Origin: a virus | Length of the DNA: 24,714 bases | IMG/VR virus record: IMGVR_UViG_3300047586_000068 | Coordinates: 1 to 24,714 of that record | Reading direction: 5' to 3' (one strand) | Part shown: one piece after another, positions 14,400 through 20,746 of the stretch | How positions within the stretch are numbered: position 1 is the first letter of the stretch | How the letters are laid out: each line of letters opens with the position of its first letter | Made by a program: the position numbers and the translations under genes | The notes under the pieces: generated by a model | The model's database searches: none | The model's input: the letters and a program-made list of their open reading frames with translations, nothing else | What the model was told of the DNA's origin: nothing

Positions 14400-14489
14400 G
14401 TGAAGCCCGCGCACACCATCGTCACGATTCTCATCGTAAGCGTGGTCGGCCTGTTGGCCTGCCTCGCCTTCCTTTTTCTAAGCCCTTGA
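14400..14489 (+). CDS. 29-aa single-pass membrane peptide
   Basis: A GTG at 14400, preceded by AAGGG in the end of the holin gene, opens a short frame: VKPAHTIVTILIVSVVGLLA and then CLAFLFLSP, stopping at TGA 14487-14489. It is almost entirely one hydrophobic helix. Position right after a holin suggests a holin accessory or antiholin-like peptide, by inference. The possibility that it is untranslated remains. Confidence 0.5.
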   Translation: MKPAHTIVTILIVSVVGLLACLAFLFLSP

Positions 14490-14514
14490 CGTTCTTGCCG
14501 TCCCGTGCTTCCAT
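14486..14514 (+). promoter_or_regulatory. weak promoter for the HNH-AP2 endonuclease
   Basis: TTGACG (14486-14491) matches the -35 consensus at 5 of 6 positions, and TTCCAT (14509-14514) matches the -10 at 3 of 6, with a 17-base spacer. The predicted start of RNA is at about 14521, exactly where the following inverted repeat begins. Moderate support only. Confidence 0.4.
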
Positions 14515-14519
14515 GGTCC

Positions 14520-14588
14520 TTGCGATGCTCAACAATTCTGCGATCCCCAGGTGGACCACGTGCCCCGCCCAACCGTTGGGCATCGCAA
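14520..14588 (+). promoter_or_regulatory. 14-bp leader stem-loop upstream of HNH-AP2 gene
   Basis: TTGCGATGCTCAAC (14520-14533) pairs with GTTGGGCATCGCAA (14575-14588) along 14 positions with one G-U pair. The loop is 41 bases. It fills much of the 14490-14641 gap and would form the very 5' end of the endonuclease mRNA if the promoter at 14486 is used. It could control translation or stability. The ribosome site of the gene (GGAGG at 14629-14633) is 40 bases downstream and not in the stem. Confidence 0.55.
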
Positions 14589-14641
14589 CTCATGCGGGCG
14601 AGCCGAGCGCGTGGCCCTCTTGGCGGTCGGAGGATGTGGCC

Positions 14642-15172
14642 ATGCGAGAAATCCCACTTACCCAAGGCAAGGTGGCGATCGTCGATGATGTGGACTTCGA
14701 GTCGCTGAATGAGCGCAAGTGGTTTGCGGCCCGGCGCCCGAACACGTTCTACGCCATGAGGAACGGGAGCCGACAAGGTGGAGGCCGTCGCGGTCCGCCA
14801 GAGTTGATGCACAGGGTGATTCTCGCGCGCAAGCTCGGGCGCGTTCTGGACCCCAGAGAGAAGCCGGACCACTGGAACGGCGACGGTCTTGATAATCAGC
14901 GCGACAATCTAAGACTAGCGACGCATGCACAGAACTGCCGTAATTGCCGGCGGCACGCGAACAACCTAGTGAGCCAGTATCTGGGCGTGGTCTGGCACAA
15001 GTGCACCAAGAAGTGGTGCACGCGAATTATGGTTAACCACAGGCAAGTCTACCTCGGCCTTTACCCCACCGAGATAGCCGCCGCCCAGGCCCGAGAGGTA
15101 TACATTGTCGCCCATCCCGAGCTGATGGCGCGTCCGAATTTTCCGCACCAACCACTGACACCCAACCCGTGA
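14642..15172 (+). CDS. HNH homing endonuclease with AP2 DNA-binding domain (copy 1)
   Basis: A 176-residue protein with an ATG preceded by GGAGG. It begins MREIPLTQGKVAIVDDVDFE, a common opening for this group. The HNH_3 core is MHRVILARKLGR, DHWNGDGLDNQRDNLRLAT and ends near residue 100. An AP2-type DNA-binding domain follows at about 115-165 (SQYLGVVWHKCTKKWCTRI, VYLGLYPTEIAAAQA), then the YIVAHPELMAR tail. Freestanding HNH-AP2 enzymes cut or nick DNA and spread by copying into the break. It interrupts the lysis region, has its own promoter-like sequence, and is paralogous to the gene at 22584 and the remnant at 13701. Confidence 0.93.
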   Translation: MREIPLTQGKVAIVDDVDFESLNERKWFAARRPNTFYAMRNGSRQGGGRRGPPELMHRVILARKLGRVLDPREKPDHWNGDGLDNQRDNLRLATHAQNCRNCRRHANNLVSQYLGVVWHKCTKKWCTRIMVNHRQVYLGLYPTEIAAAQAREVYIVAHPELMARPNFPHQPLTPNP

Positions 15173-15185
15173 AAGGAACCATTCC

Positions 15186-15713
15186 ATGAAGCGAATTCTC
15201 CTCTCCATCACCGCGCTGGTCTGCGCGTCCGTCCTGCTGTCCTCGCCGAAGGCTCGTGCCGATACTCCCACCTCACCCCAGCTCGGAGGGTGCGTCGCGA
15301 ACGGAGCGGTTTGCTTCGGGACCGCCGCCGACGTGGTGCTCACCAAGATCGGTCTGTCGGCCGACAACAAGGGCATCTCGGGCGGCTTCAGCACGGGCGT
15401 CGGGTACGGCGTCACGGTCGCGCCTGACAAGTTCTACGCGACGGGTCTCGACCTGTTCCTGAACGTCAACCTGAGCGGCTCCGCAGCGGTGGCCAGCCGC
15501 GTGTCCCCGGCGCTCATGCTGCACGCGATGAATTATCTGTTCTTCGGCGTCGCCATGGACATCACCGCTCCAACCGACACGGCGACGAGCTACGGCACCG
15601 GGTGGTCGCTGCTGCTCGGGTTCGGCTCGACGATCACGAGCATCACGCCTGGGTATGCCAAGGCGGAAGCCTCGCGGCAACTGACGGCCGAGCGGGCGAA
15701 GGCGGTGCAATAG
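15186..15713 (+). CDS. secreted or outer-membrane-like protein
   Basis: A 175-residue protein with GAAAGGAACC upstream and a clear signal peptide: MKRILLSITALVCASVLLSS, cleavage likely after KARA (residue 25). The mature part has alternating, glycine-rich strands (ISGGFSTGVGYGVTVAP, LDLFLNVNLSGS, WSLLLGFGSTIT) that could form a small beta-barrel or envelope-associated domain. No known family is recognised. Position between the holin and lipoprotein genes suggests a role at the envelope during lysis or superinfection control, by inference. Confidence 0.65.
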   Translation: MKRILLSITALVCASVLLSSPKARADTPTSPQLGGCVANGAVCFGTAADVVLTKIGLSADNKGISGGFSTGVGYGVTVAPDKFYATGLDLFLNVNLSGSAAVASRVSPALMLHAMNYLFFGVAMDITAPTDTATSYGTGWSLLLGFGSTITSITPGYAKAEASRQLTAERAKAVQ

Positions 15714-15880
15714 TGTGGTTGTATTTCAGTATTCCGGTTCTTTTCATAATCCTCGGCCTCCTGGTGTGGGTGATTTCGGCGAACCCCGTCGTCAAGGAAT
15801 GCGGCCGTCTGACCGTGCAGGCTGGGCTCATCGGGCTGGTCTTCGCGCTCTCAGGCCATTATTTCCCCAGGATGCGCTGA
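15713..15880 (+). CDS. small two-helix membrane protein
   Basis: The GTG at 15713 shares one base with the upstream TAG. The 55-residue product starts VWLYFSIPVLFIILGLLVWV, has a short charged loop (NPVVKECGR) and a second hydrophobic stretch (LTVQAGLIGLVFALSGHYF). Two transmembrane helices and location in the lysis region make it a candidate second holin or antiholin. Residue-level evidence for that role is lacking. Confidence 0.6.
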   Translation: MWLYFSIPVLFIILGLLVWVISANPVVKECGRLTVQAGLIGLVFALSGHYFPRMR

Positions 15881-16089
15881 TGGACTTCCCCACCGGCACG
15901 GTTGACATCGTTTTCGACGGCCCTCCCGGTCACGAGTCTGGCCGCTTCGTCGAGGTCGAGCGCAACGGGAAGTCGATCAAGATCGGCGAATGGGTTGAGC
16001 GCGAAGGCGGCCTGTGGGCGCTGCGCATCCCGGACCCGGAAGCAACCGCCGAGGTCGAGCCCCAGCCGGCCGGGAAGGAAGCGCCATGA
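15880..16089 (+). CDS. small conserved phage protein
   Basis: A 69-residue protein whose ATG overlaps the previous stop (TGATG). VDIVFDGPPGHESGRFVEVE, then NGKSIKIGEWVEREGGLWALRIPD, is a small beta-rich domain that I recognise from many tailed phages of high-GC hosts, usually as a short gene of unknown role. The last 15 residues are Pro- and Glu-rich. It ends in an ATGA overlap with the lipoprotein gene. Confidence 0.65.
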   Translation: MDFPTGTVDIVFDGPPGHESGRFVEVERNGKSIKIGEWVEREGGLWALRIPDPEATAEVEPQPAGKEAP

Positions 16090-16493
16090 TCCGCACATCC
16101 TGTTTCCTCTACGTGGCCCTCTACGCGCTCACCATGCTCGTAGCGTGCCCCCAACCCCTCCCGCCCACGCCGCCGCCCACGCCCGTGGCGGACGCCGCTC
16201 CGCCTGACAACGTGTTCGCCGGCCGCACGTTCGACTGCACCGGGATGGACACGACCAGCGCGCAGCCCTACGCCAACACCTGCGGCGATATGACCAACAC
16301 CGGCGTTTGCCTGATCAACTACGTCAACACGGGCGTGCCGGTGGCGCTCATGGCTTGCGCGGCGAGGGACGCCGAAACGGCGGCGTTCGTCGAGGTCGCG
16401 AAGGGCACGGCCAGCGATACGACCAAAGCACGGGCTTCCAGGCTCCGAGCGTGGTTCTGGGCCGAGGGCATGACCCTGAGGTCAGCGCCATGA
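16086..16493 (+). CDS. putative lipoprotein
   Basis: A 135-residue protein with an N-terminal signal and a lipobox: residues 18-21 are LVAC, so C21 would be lipidated. A proline-rich stretch follows at once (PQPLPPTPPPTP), as in many outer-membrane spanins. The remaining part contains four more cysteines (FDCTGMD, NTCGDM, TGVCLIN, LMACAA) that could form disulfides in the periplasm. It could be an o-spanin-like or envelope-modifying lipoprotein, but it is longer than a typical Rz1. It overlaps both neighbours by ATGA. Confidence 0.65.
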   Translation: MIRTSCFLYVALYALTMLVACPQPLPPTPPPTPVADAAPPDNVFAGRTFDCTGMDTTSAQPYANTCGDMTNTGVCLINYVNTGVPVALMACAARDAETAAFVEVAKGTASDTTKARASRLRAWFWAEGMTLRSAP

Positions 16494-17266
16494 GAATGTT
16501 CGGCAAGCTGCCCTTCACGCCTGACCACCGTGATCTGAAACTCGCGAAGTACATCGATTCAGGCGTCCTCATCGACGTGGCCATGGCCCCGCTCGGGGCC
16601 GACTGGACGGCCATGAGGACGCCAACCGGCGGGCTGCCGACGCCCGACACCGACCCGCTCTACAACGAAAAAGCCGGCTGCTGCGTCTTCTCGGCGCCCG
16701 GCCACATGGTCAACCTCGTGGGACAGCAGACCGCCAACAGCGCGCTCGTGGTGACGGCGGGCATGGTGCAGAAAGCATACTCGGCCGCCACCGGCTACAA
16801 CCCCGTGACCGGAGAGAACGACAACGGCTACTATGTCCGCGAGATGCTGAAGGCGTGGCAGAAGACGGGGTTGTACGGCACCAAGTGTCTCGCGTTCGCC
16901 GCGGTGAACTGGCGGGACGAGCAGGAGGTGGCGCTGGCCAACTGGATAGCCGGAGGGACCATCGGCGGCTACAACCTGCCATCGAACATCTGGGACCAAG
17001 AGGAGTCGCCGGGGAAGTTCACGTGGACGGTTCCACCTGGTGGCTTCCCATCCGATGCCGGGGGGCACTGCATGTACCAGCACGGGCAGCGCAACTGGAA
17101 CACCTGGGGTTGTTCGGCCATCGCCTCTCCGGGCTGGACCAACGCGCGCACGGACGAACTCTGGATCGTGTTGCTCGCCGAGTGGAAGATGGCGAGCGGC
17201 CGTGCGCCGGATGGGTTCGACTTTGCGCAACTCCTGGCAGACGTGAAGGCGAGGCAAGCGGCGTGA
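16490..17266 (+). CDS. papain-like cysteine peptidase (C1-type fold), phage
   Basis: A 258-residue protein without a signal peptide. It opens MRMFGKLPFTPDHRDLKLAK, like phage and bacterial C1-family proteins ('...PDxRDLxxxxY'). The likely nucleophile is C64 in NEKAGCCVFSAPG, in the place of papain's GSCWAFS. The catalytic histidine is H193 in DAGGHCMYQHG and the asparagine is N204 in NWNTWGC, the counterpart of NSWG. Such enzymes cleave peptide bonds. In a lysis region a peptidoglycan endopeptidase role is plausible but not shown. It could instead process or protect proteins. It overlaps the lipoprotein gene by ATGA and the next gene by GTGA. Confidence 0.8.
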   Translation: MRMFGKLPFTPDHRDLKLAKYIDSGVLIDVAMAPLGADWTAMRTPTGGLPTPDTDPLYNEKAGCCVFSAPGHMVNLVGQQTANSALVVTAGMVQKAYSAATGYNPVTGENDNGYYVREMLKAWQKTGLYGTKCLAFAAVNWRDEQEVALANWIAGGTIGGYNLPSNIWDQEESPGKFTWTVPPGGFPSDAGGHCMYQHGQRNWNTWGCSAIASPGWTNARTDELWIVLLAEWKMASGRAPDGFDFAQLLADVKARQAA

Positions 17267-17490
17267 TTGACCCCGTTGCCATTCCGCGCGCCGACGACCC
17301 AACCTGGCCGGTGCGCACTGCGGCTCTCGCCGAGTTCGTCAGGCAGTCGCCTCGCAGGACCGACGCCATCGTGTCATGGTGCCAGAGTAACGGCGCTGGC
17401 GGAACGATGGCGCGGAACCTGCTCGCCTCGCTATCGCTGCGAGGGGTGGTGCGGTTTCGCGACGACGTGCGGGCGTGGGTGGGCGCATGA
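17263..17490 (+). CDS. small helical hypothetical protein
   Basis: A 75-residue protein with a GTG start in a GTGA overlap. RTAALAEFVRQSPRRTDAIV, NLLASLSLRGVVRFRDDVRAW resembles a short winged-helix arrangement (helix, helix, then a small beta hairpin around RGVVRF). DNA binding is possible but not demonstrated. It continues the gene chain by an ATGA overlap. Confidence 0.5.
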   Translation: MIDPVAIPRADDPTWPVRTAALAEFVRQSPRRTDAIVSWCQSNGAGGTMARNLLASLSLRGVVRFRDDVRAWVGA

Positions 17491-17582
17491 GCACCGATTA
17501 CCCAGCCCTCTTTTTCGCCGTGGTGGTGGGCTGCTACCTGTCGGTCAAGCTGCGGCAGTTGCTCGGGACGAGGTGGCCGTGA
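17487..17582 (+). CDS. 31-aa membrane peptide
   Basis: The ATG at 17487 overlaps the previous stop and the TGA at 17580-17582 overlaps the next ATG (TGATG). The product starts MSTDYPALFFAVVVGCYLSV and ends KLRQLLGTRWP: one hydrophobic helix with a basic tail. Tight overlaps at both ends favour real translation. Function is unknown. Confidence 0.5.
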   Translation: MSTDYPALFFAVVVGCYLSVKLRQLLGTRWP

Positions 17583-17863
17583 TGGCGGGTGCAGGCAGAG
17601 AAGCGTCGCCGGTCGGCAAATCCGTCATCTCGCTGCGAAAGCACATCCGCGAGTGGCACAAGCTATCAGCATCGGGAGTCCCGGCTGAGTCCACGTGGGG
17701 ACTGGTGGAGGCCACAATCGAAACCCTCATCTTCGAGGTCATGGCGGAAACCTTGGAACAGAAGTGCGGAGCCGAAACCGTGCCAGAGAAAGCGCGCTAC
17801 CGGAGCGAGGTCATTGCGAGAACGCGCGACCGCGACGCCGTGCCGGTTTGGCGGAGAGGCTAA
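17582..17863 (+). CDS. small hypothetical protein
   Basis: A 93-residue protein starting at the TGATG overlap. It is helical, with SVISLRKHIREWHKLSA, STWGLVEATIETLIFEVMAE and a basic C-terminus ending RDRDAVPVWRRG. No motif or family is recognised. Confidence 0.5.
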   Translation: MAGAGREASPVGKSVISLRKHIREWHKLSASGVPAESTWGLVEATIETLIFEVMAETLEQKCGAETVPEKARYRSEVIARTRDRDAVPVWRRG

Positions 17864-17868
17864 CCGTA

Positions 17869-18072
17869 ATGGACGAACGTGGAAACATCCGAGAACTTGC
17901 CCAGGACGAAGCGTTACGGCCAGGCGAAATCGAACTACACGGCGACGTCAAGAACTACGAGAGCCTGAGCCGAGCGGCACGGCGGGACTACTACCGCGCG
18001 ATTCGGCAGGGGCTCAGCGTTGACGCTGCCATGGCGTGCGCGCAAGCAACCGACAGAGGCAGACTGCGGTGA
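17869..18072 (+). CDS. small hypothetical protein
   Basis: A 67-residue protein; the ATG at 17869 follows a TAA by five bases, with GGAGAGG at about 17852-17858 as the ribosome site. DVKNYESLSRAARRDYYRAI and QGLSVDAAMACAQAT form helices around a tyrosine-rich turn; the second half reads like a helix-turn-helix ('GLSVDAAMAC'), so DNA binding is possible. Not assigned. Confidence 0.5.
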   Translation: MDERGNIRELAQDEALRPGEIELHGDVKNYESLSRAARRDYYRAIRQGLSVDAAMACAQATDRGRLR

Positions 18073-18332
18073 ACATCGCCGGCAAGCCCGTCACCCGTGG
18101 CCCGTTGGTCGACCGCCCAAGGCAGCGCCCCGCCGACCTCATCGACGCCAGGCCCATCGACGAGCCCTGGGCGCCGACGCCAGCGTACCGGATGCCCGCC
18201 GCCGACGTGGCCGGCCACATGCGGCTTTGCCAGCGAGGCCACCTCGCCGCGCCGGGCAAGCCTTGTCGGTGGTGCGTACGGACGAAGCCGCGCGCCGGCG
18301 GATGGGACGTCGTGTGTGAGGGGAGACGGTGA
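18069..18332 (+). CDS. small zinc-ribbon-like protein
   Basis: An 87-residue protein with a GTG start in a GTGA overlap. The N-terminal half is proline- and arginine-rich. The second half has CQRGH (54-58) and CRWC (66-69), four possible zinc ligands, with a further cysteine at the end (VVCEGRR). The knuckle resembles a small treble-clef or zinc-ribbon. The role is unknown. Confidence 0.5.
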   Translation: MNIAGKPVTRGPLVDRPRQRPADLIDARPIDEPWAPTPAYRMPAADVAGHMRLCQRGHLAAPGKPCRWCVRTKPRAGGWDVVCEGRR

Positions 18333-18493
18333 TGTTTCACGGCACAGCATGCGCGAACCGGTGGTGCCTCTTTGTGGCCGTGGGTGCCGAGCGTATCTGT
18401 GGCCGATGCATCCGGCGGGCTCGCTACTACCGCCTGCGCTGGTATTCTCGTCTTGCCTTTTATGGGCTGCCGCCAGATTTGAGGGCGCACTGA
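18332..18493 (+). CDS. small cysteine- and arginine-rich protein (53 aa)
   Basis: The ATG at 18332 overlaps the previous TGA (TGATG), and the TGA at 18491-18493 overlaps the next ATG in the same way. The product MFHGTACANRWCLFVAVG and then ERICGRCIRRARYYRLRWYS has two cysteine pairs (C7/C12, C23/C26), a plausible zinc finger, followed by a basic aromatic helix. Overlaps at both ends support coding. Confidence 0.5.
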   Translation: MFHGTACANRWCLFVAVGAERICGRCIRRARYYRLRWYSRLAFYGLPPDLRAH

Positions 18494-18606
18494 TGCCACT
18501 CGCCCAGGGAAAGCGCATCGTGTTGATTACGCCCGCCGAGTTCGCGCTGCTCAAGGTGTGGACCAGGCCGGCGGATCTGCCGAAGGTGAAGGCGCGGCGT
18601 GGCTGA
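18493..18606 (+). CDS. 37-aa hypothetical protein
   Basis: It starts in a TGATG overlap and reads MPLAQGKRIVLITPAEFALL then KVWTRPADLPKVKARRG. One strand and one helix are likely, with a basic tail. It is the last gene of the overlapping chain before the promoter of the nuclease at 18655. No family. Confidence 0.4.
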   Translation: MPLAQGKRIVLITPAEFALLKVWTRPADLPKVKARRG

Positions 18607-18643
18607 GTGGCGCTTCTGGGTGCCCGGCCCATTGCTTTTGCGG

Positions 18644-18655
18644 TAGAATGTGACA
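18644..18655 (+). promoter_or_regulatory. -10 box for a probable leaderless start
   Basis: TAGAAT (18644-18649) matches the -10 consensus at 5 of 6 positions and lies 5 bases before the ATG at 18655. RNA would begin at or within a base or two of that ATG. The -35 region is poor (TGCCCG). This is the main reason for choosing ATG 18655 over GTG 18607. Confidence 0.45.
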
Positions 18656-19566
18656 TGCCAGCGACGGGGCAGAATCGGATCGATGCTCGCAACCGGTGGT
18701 TAGCCAGAAGGCGCGGCGAGATCGTCCCACTGCGGGTTAGGCCATGGACCACGCACGATGAGGCATTGTTGCGTTCCGCCTACGTTGCCAATGCCGGATC
18801 AAAGCGAGGCTGGCTCAACCGTCTGTCCCTGGAGTTAGGAAGGGCCAAGGCGAACGTGTGCCGAAAGGCGCGGGAACTTGGGATAGAGCGGGAGCGGAAC
18901 AGGACCCGCGGCCGACGCCTGAAGCAATTGCATCTTCCGGGGGCTGGCTGGCAGTTTGGTGGCCACGGACACCCGCGCGGGATGCTGGGTAAGCACCACA
19001 CGCCCGACGTTTGTGCGAGGATGGGCGCAGCGAGGCGTGGCAAGAAGATGCCACCACGTACGGAGGAAACACGCATGCGGCTATCGTTGGCGCAGGTTCG
19101 CAGGCTCCGAGGGGTTCCTGAGTCACTGAACCCGGGGAAGCGTGGCATCGGAGGCAGGCGCGCCGACCTCGGGAATCGATACTTCCGTAGTAGCTACGAG
19201 GCGAACTATGCCCGCTATCTCAACTGGGCGAAGATCCCATGGGAGTACGAAACGAAGACGTTTCGATTCGAAGGGATCACGCGGGGGACCATGTCTTACA
19301 CACCTGACTTCTTCCTCCCAGCCAAGAACGTCTACCACGAGGTCAAGGGTTGGATGGACGCCAAGAGCCGGGTGAAGTTGGCCAGGATGGCGAGGTACTT
19401 CCCCGATGTGAAGGTGGTGGTGATCGGGGCGGACTGGTTCAAGGCAGCCGAGCGGCAGGGCATGTGCTCGCTGATACCTGGCTGGGAATGTCGCCACACT
19501 CGGGCAAGGGTCACAGTCGTGCCGGTCGAGGCGCTGGCCGCGGTCGGCCCCAGGGCGGTCGGGTAG
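18655..19566 (+). CDS. PD-(D/E)XK homing-type nuclease with NUMOD3-like motif
   Basis: From ATG 18655 the protein is 303 residues; GTG 18607 would add 16. Residues about 31-78 (WTTHDEALLRSAYVANAG, LGRAKANVCRKARELGI) look like a Myb/SANT- or GcrA-like helix-turn-helix. GHPRGMLGKHHTPDVCARMG with AARRGKK (about 105-131) resembles a NUMOD3 DNA-binding repeat. The catalytic region has SSYEANYARYL (E182), YTPDFFLP (D218) and YHEVKGW (E229-x-K231), a PD-(D/E)XK nuclease core of the T7 endonuclease I/VSR type. Freestanding nucleases with NUMOD motifs are usually homing endonucleases. It has its own promoter and follows a break in the overlapping gene chain, which fits an inserted gene. Confidence 0.78.
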   Translation: MPATGQNRIDARNRWLARRRGEIVPLRVRPWTTHDEALLRSAYVANAGSKRGWLNRLSLELGRAKANVCRKARELGIERERNRTRGRRLKQLHLPGAGWQFGGHGHPRGMLGKHHTPDVCARMGAARRGKKMPPRTEETRMRLSLAQVRRLRGVPESLNPGKRGIGGRRADLGNRYFRSSYEANYARYLNWAKIPWEYETKTFRFEGITRGTMSYTPDFFLPAKNVYHEVKGWMDAKSRVKLARMARYFPDVKVVVIGADWFKAAERQGMCSLIPGWECRHTRARVTVVPVEALAAVGPRAVG

Positions 19567-19658
19567 GCCCCTGCGCGGCCCGTGGGCGCGTTCGCGGGCG
19601 GCGGGCGCACCAACAGGCGGGGCGGGTGTGGCGCGCGGTGGAGGCGCGAATAGCCACC

Positions 19659-19687
19659 TTGACCGCGCCCTGTGCAAGGTGCATACT
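19659..19687 (+). promoter_or_regulatory. promoter, probable leaderless transcript
   Basis: TTGACC (19659-19664, 5 of 6) and CATACT (19682-19687, 4 of 6) are separated by exactly 17 bases. The -10 box occupies -12 to -7 relative to the ATG at 19694, so transcription should start at that codon. There is no purine-rich ribosome site before the ATG. The gap 19567-19693 holds nothing else I can support. Confidence 0.65.
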
Positions 19688-19693
19688 TTGCGC

Positions 19694-19864
19694 ATGGTAC
19701 TCAAAGAGAGCCAAGACGTGCCGCCTCCCGAAGATGTGCGCGGAGTAGCGATCCGAACGGTGGACGATCAGCCCGCGCTGGTCTTCACCTGTCACGACGG
19801 CCAACGGGTTGTCGTGCCGGTAGCGCTGCGTCCGGTGCCATCCGAGGCGAGGCGCGCGGCATGA
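19694..19864 (+). CDS. small hypothetical protein from a leaderless-type start
   Basis: A 56-residue protein beginning at ATG 19694: MVLKESQDVPPPEDVRGVAI, then RTVDDQPALVFTCHDGQRVV and VPVALRPVPSEARRAA. It predicts a small beta-sheet. The promoter places the RNA start at the first codon. Its stop overlaps the next gene by ATGA. No known family; it is the first gene of a short operon. Confidence 0.55.
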   Translation: MVLKESQDVPPPEDVRGVAIRTVDDQPALVFTCHDGQRVVVPVALRPVPSEARRAA

Positions 19865-20403
19865 CTGCCGCCGAGGCGGCTGGAAACCGCGCCACGGTAG
19901 CGCTCATAGCGCGAGGTGCCCACGTGCGGGCCGAGGCCGTGGTGCGCGCGCTGACCGGGCTGGAGGTGCTGCCGCGCACCTATGCGGCCGTCCAGGTCGA
20001 GGCCGAGTTGGCTGGCGTCACCGGGATGCCACCGCTCGCGCCGCGGGCACCCCGTGTGCCTCCGGTCGAGCTGCGCGTGGCCAGATTGGTGGAGAGCATC
20101 GAGGCCGAACGAGCTGAGAACGTGCGCCTCACCTCCGAGCGCGACTTCGCCCGCGGCGAGGTGGCCACCCTGCGCGGGATTGTCGCGGAGCTGCGGGCAG
20201 AGCTGCGGGCAGAGCTGGGGGCCGCTGCAGCGCTGGCGCCGAAGCCGGCCGCGCCCACCGTGGAAATGCGGGAATTACCGCAGAAACGGCTACCTGCAGC
20301 GGCGGCGCGCGAGCCCCGCTTAGCCGCCGTCCCACCCTCCCGGCCGGTGGTGACCCTCGACCTGTCGGCTGTCCCGCCGGATGCGCTCGTCGAGACTGGG
20401 TAA
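19861..20403 (+). CDS. alanine-rich coiled-coil protein
   Basis: A 180-residue protein in ATGA overlap with its neighbour. Residues 1-55 form helices that look like a small helix-turn-helix (TVALIARGAHVRAEAVVRAL). Residues about 75-120 are a coiled coil (VARLVESIEAERAENVRLTS, LRGIVAELRAELRAELG). The tail is Ala/Pro-rich and probably disordered, ending DALVETG. DNA binding with coiled-coil dimerisation is possible, by inference. Family unknown. Confidence 0.6.
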   Translation: MTAAEAAGNRATVALIARGAHVRAEAVVRALTGLEVLPRTYAAVQVEAELAGVTGMPPLAPRAPRVPPVELRVARLVESIEAERAENVRLTSERDFARGEVATLRGIVAELRAELRAELGAAAALAPKPAAPTVEMRELPQKRLPAAAAREPRLAAVPPSRPVVTLDLSAVPPDALVETG

Positions 20404-20431
20404 CGGCATTGTCCTTGCTGCGCCTACCAGC

Positions 20432-20641
20432 ATGGACAAACCCGTGCGCGTCAAGCGCCAGCACACCAAGAACAAGCAACTTCCCTGCGTCAAGGTCGAC
20501 GAGGCCATGGAATCGGCGCTTGTCGCCGCCTGCAACGCGCTCGACGTGTCGATGTCAGAGGGCGTCAGGCTGGCCATAGAGCATTGGCTAGCTGCGCAAA
20601 ATGGCTGCCCAAAAGCGTCACCAAGTGCAATAGTTGCGTAG
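20432..20641 (+). CDS. ribbon-helix-helix (CopG/Arc-like) protein
   Basis: A 69-residue protein starting at ATG 20432. A basic N-terminus (KPVRVKRQHTKNKQ) precedes one strand (LPCVKVDEAM) and two helices (ESALVAACNALDVS, EGVRLAIEHWLA). This is the ribbon-helix-helix order, where the strand pairs in a dimer and contacts DNA. Such proteins repress promoters or bind centromere-like sites. Immediately downstream lies a gene-free gap with a parS-like palindrome and paired direct repeats, possible targets. No ribosome site is obvious before the ATG. Confidence 0.65.
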   Translation: MDKPVRVKRQHTKNKQLPCVKVDEAMESALVAACNALDVSMSEGVRLAIEHWLAAQNGCPKASPSAIVA

Positions 20642-20746
20642 CCAAAGTGACGTTTTCGGTACGCCTTGCATAGAGCGTTCCACGTGAAACCCACGGTAAA
20701 CCTAGACCTACGAGGTGTAGCCAAGGTGGCACCACTCATGCAATAG
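20626..20746. repeat. nested direct repeats flanking the parS-like site
   Basis: TGCAATAG occurs at 20626-20633 and 20739-20746. GTAGCCAAAGTG (20638-20649) recurs as GTAGCCAAGGTG at 20717-20728. The two pairs bracket the palindrome at 20677 in mirrored order. The 20642-20755 gap carries no gene. The repeats may be regulatory sites, or marks of a past duplication or insertion. Confidence 0.5.
20677..20690. promoter_or_regulatory. parS-like palindrome (chromosomal ParB site)
   Basis: GTTCCACGTGAAAC matches the conserved chromosomal parS core GTTYCACGTGRAAC at all 14 positions; the fully symmetric forms differ by one base. ParB-family proteins load on such sites as clamps. No parA or parB gene is in the window. 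The site is in a gene-free gap beside a ribbon-helix-helix gene. It may recruit host ParB, or be an operator that resembles parS. Confidence 0.7.

Noticed and set aside
14553-14562. CACGTG near 14557 as a second parS-like site
   Set aside because: Flanks GGAC and CCCC do not match parS outside the central six bases.
16559-17302. Minus-strand frame across the peptidase gene
   Set aside because: Arg- and Pro-rich text with no family features; the C-H-N triad is on the + strand.
18607-18654. GTG start 16 codons upstream for the PD-(D/E)XK nuclease
   Set aside because: No ribosome site before it, while a -10 box sits between it and ATG 18655; it remains possible.
20404-20431. Leaderless promoter for the ribbon-helix-helix gene
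   Set aside because: No -10-like hexamer in the right place before ATG 20432 and only a TTGTCC far out of register.
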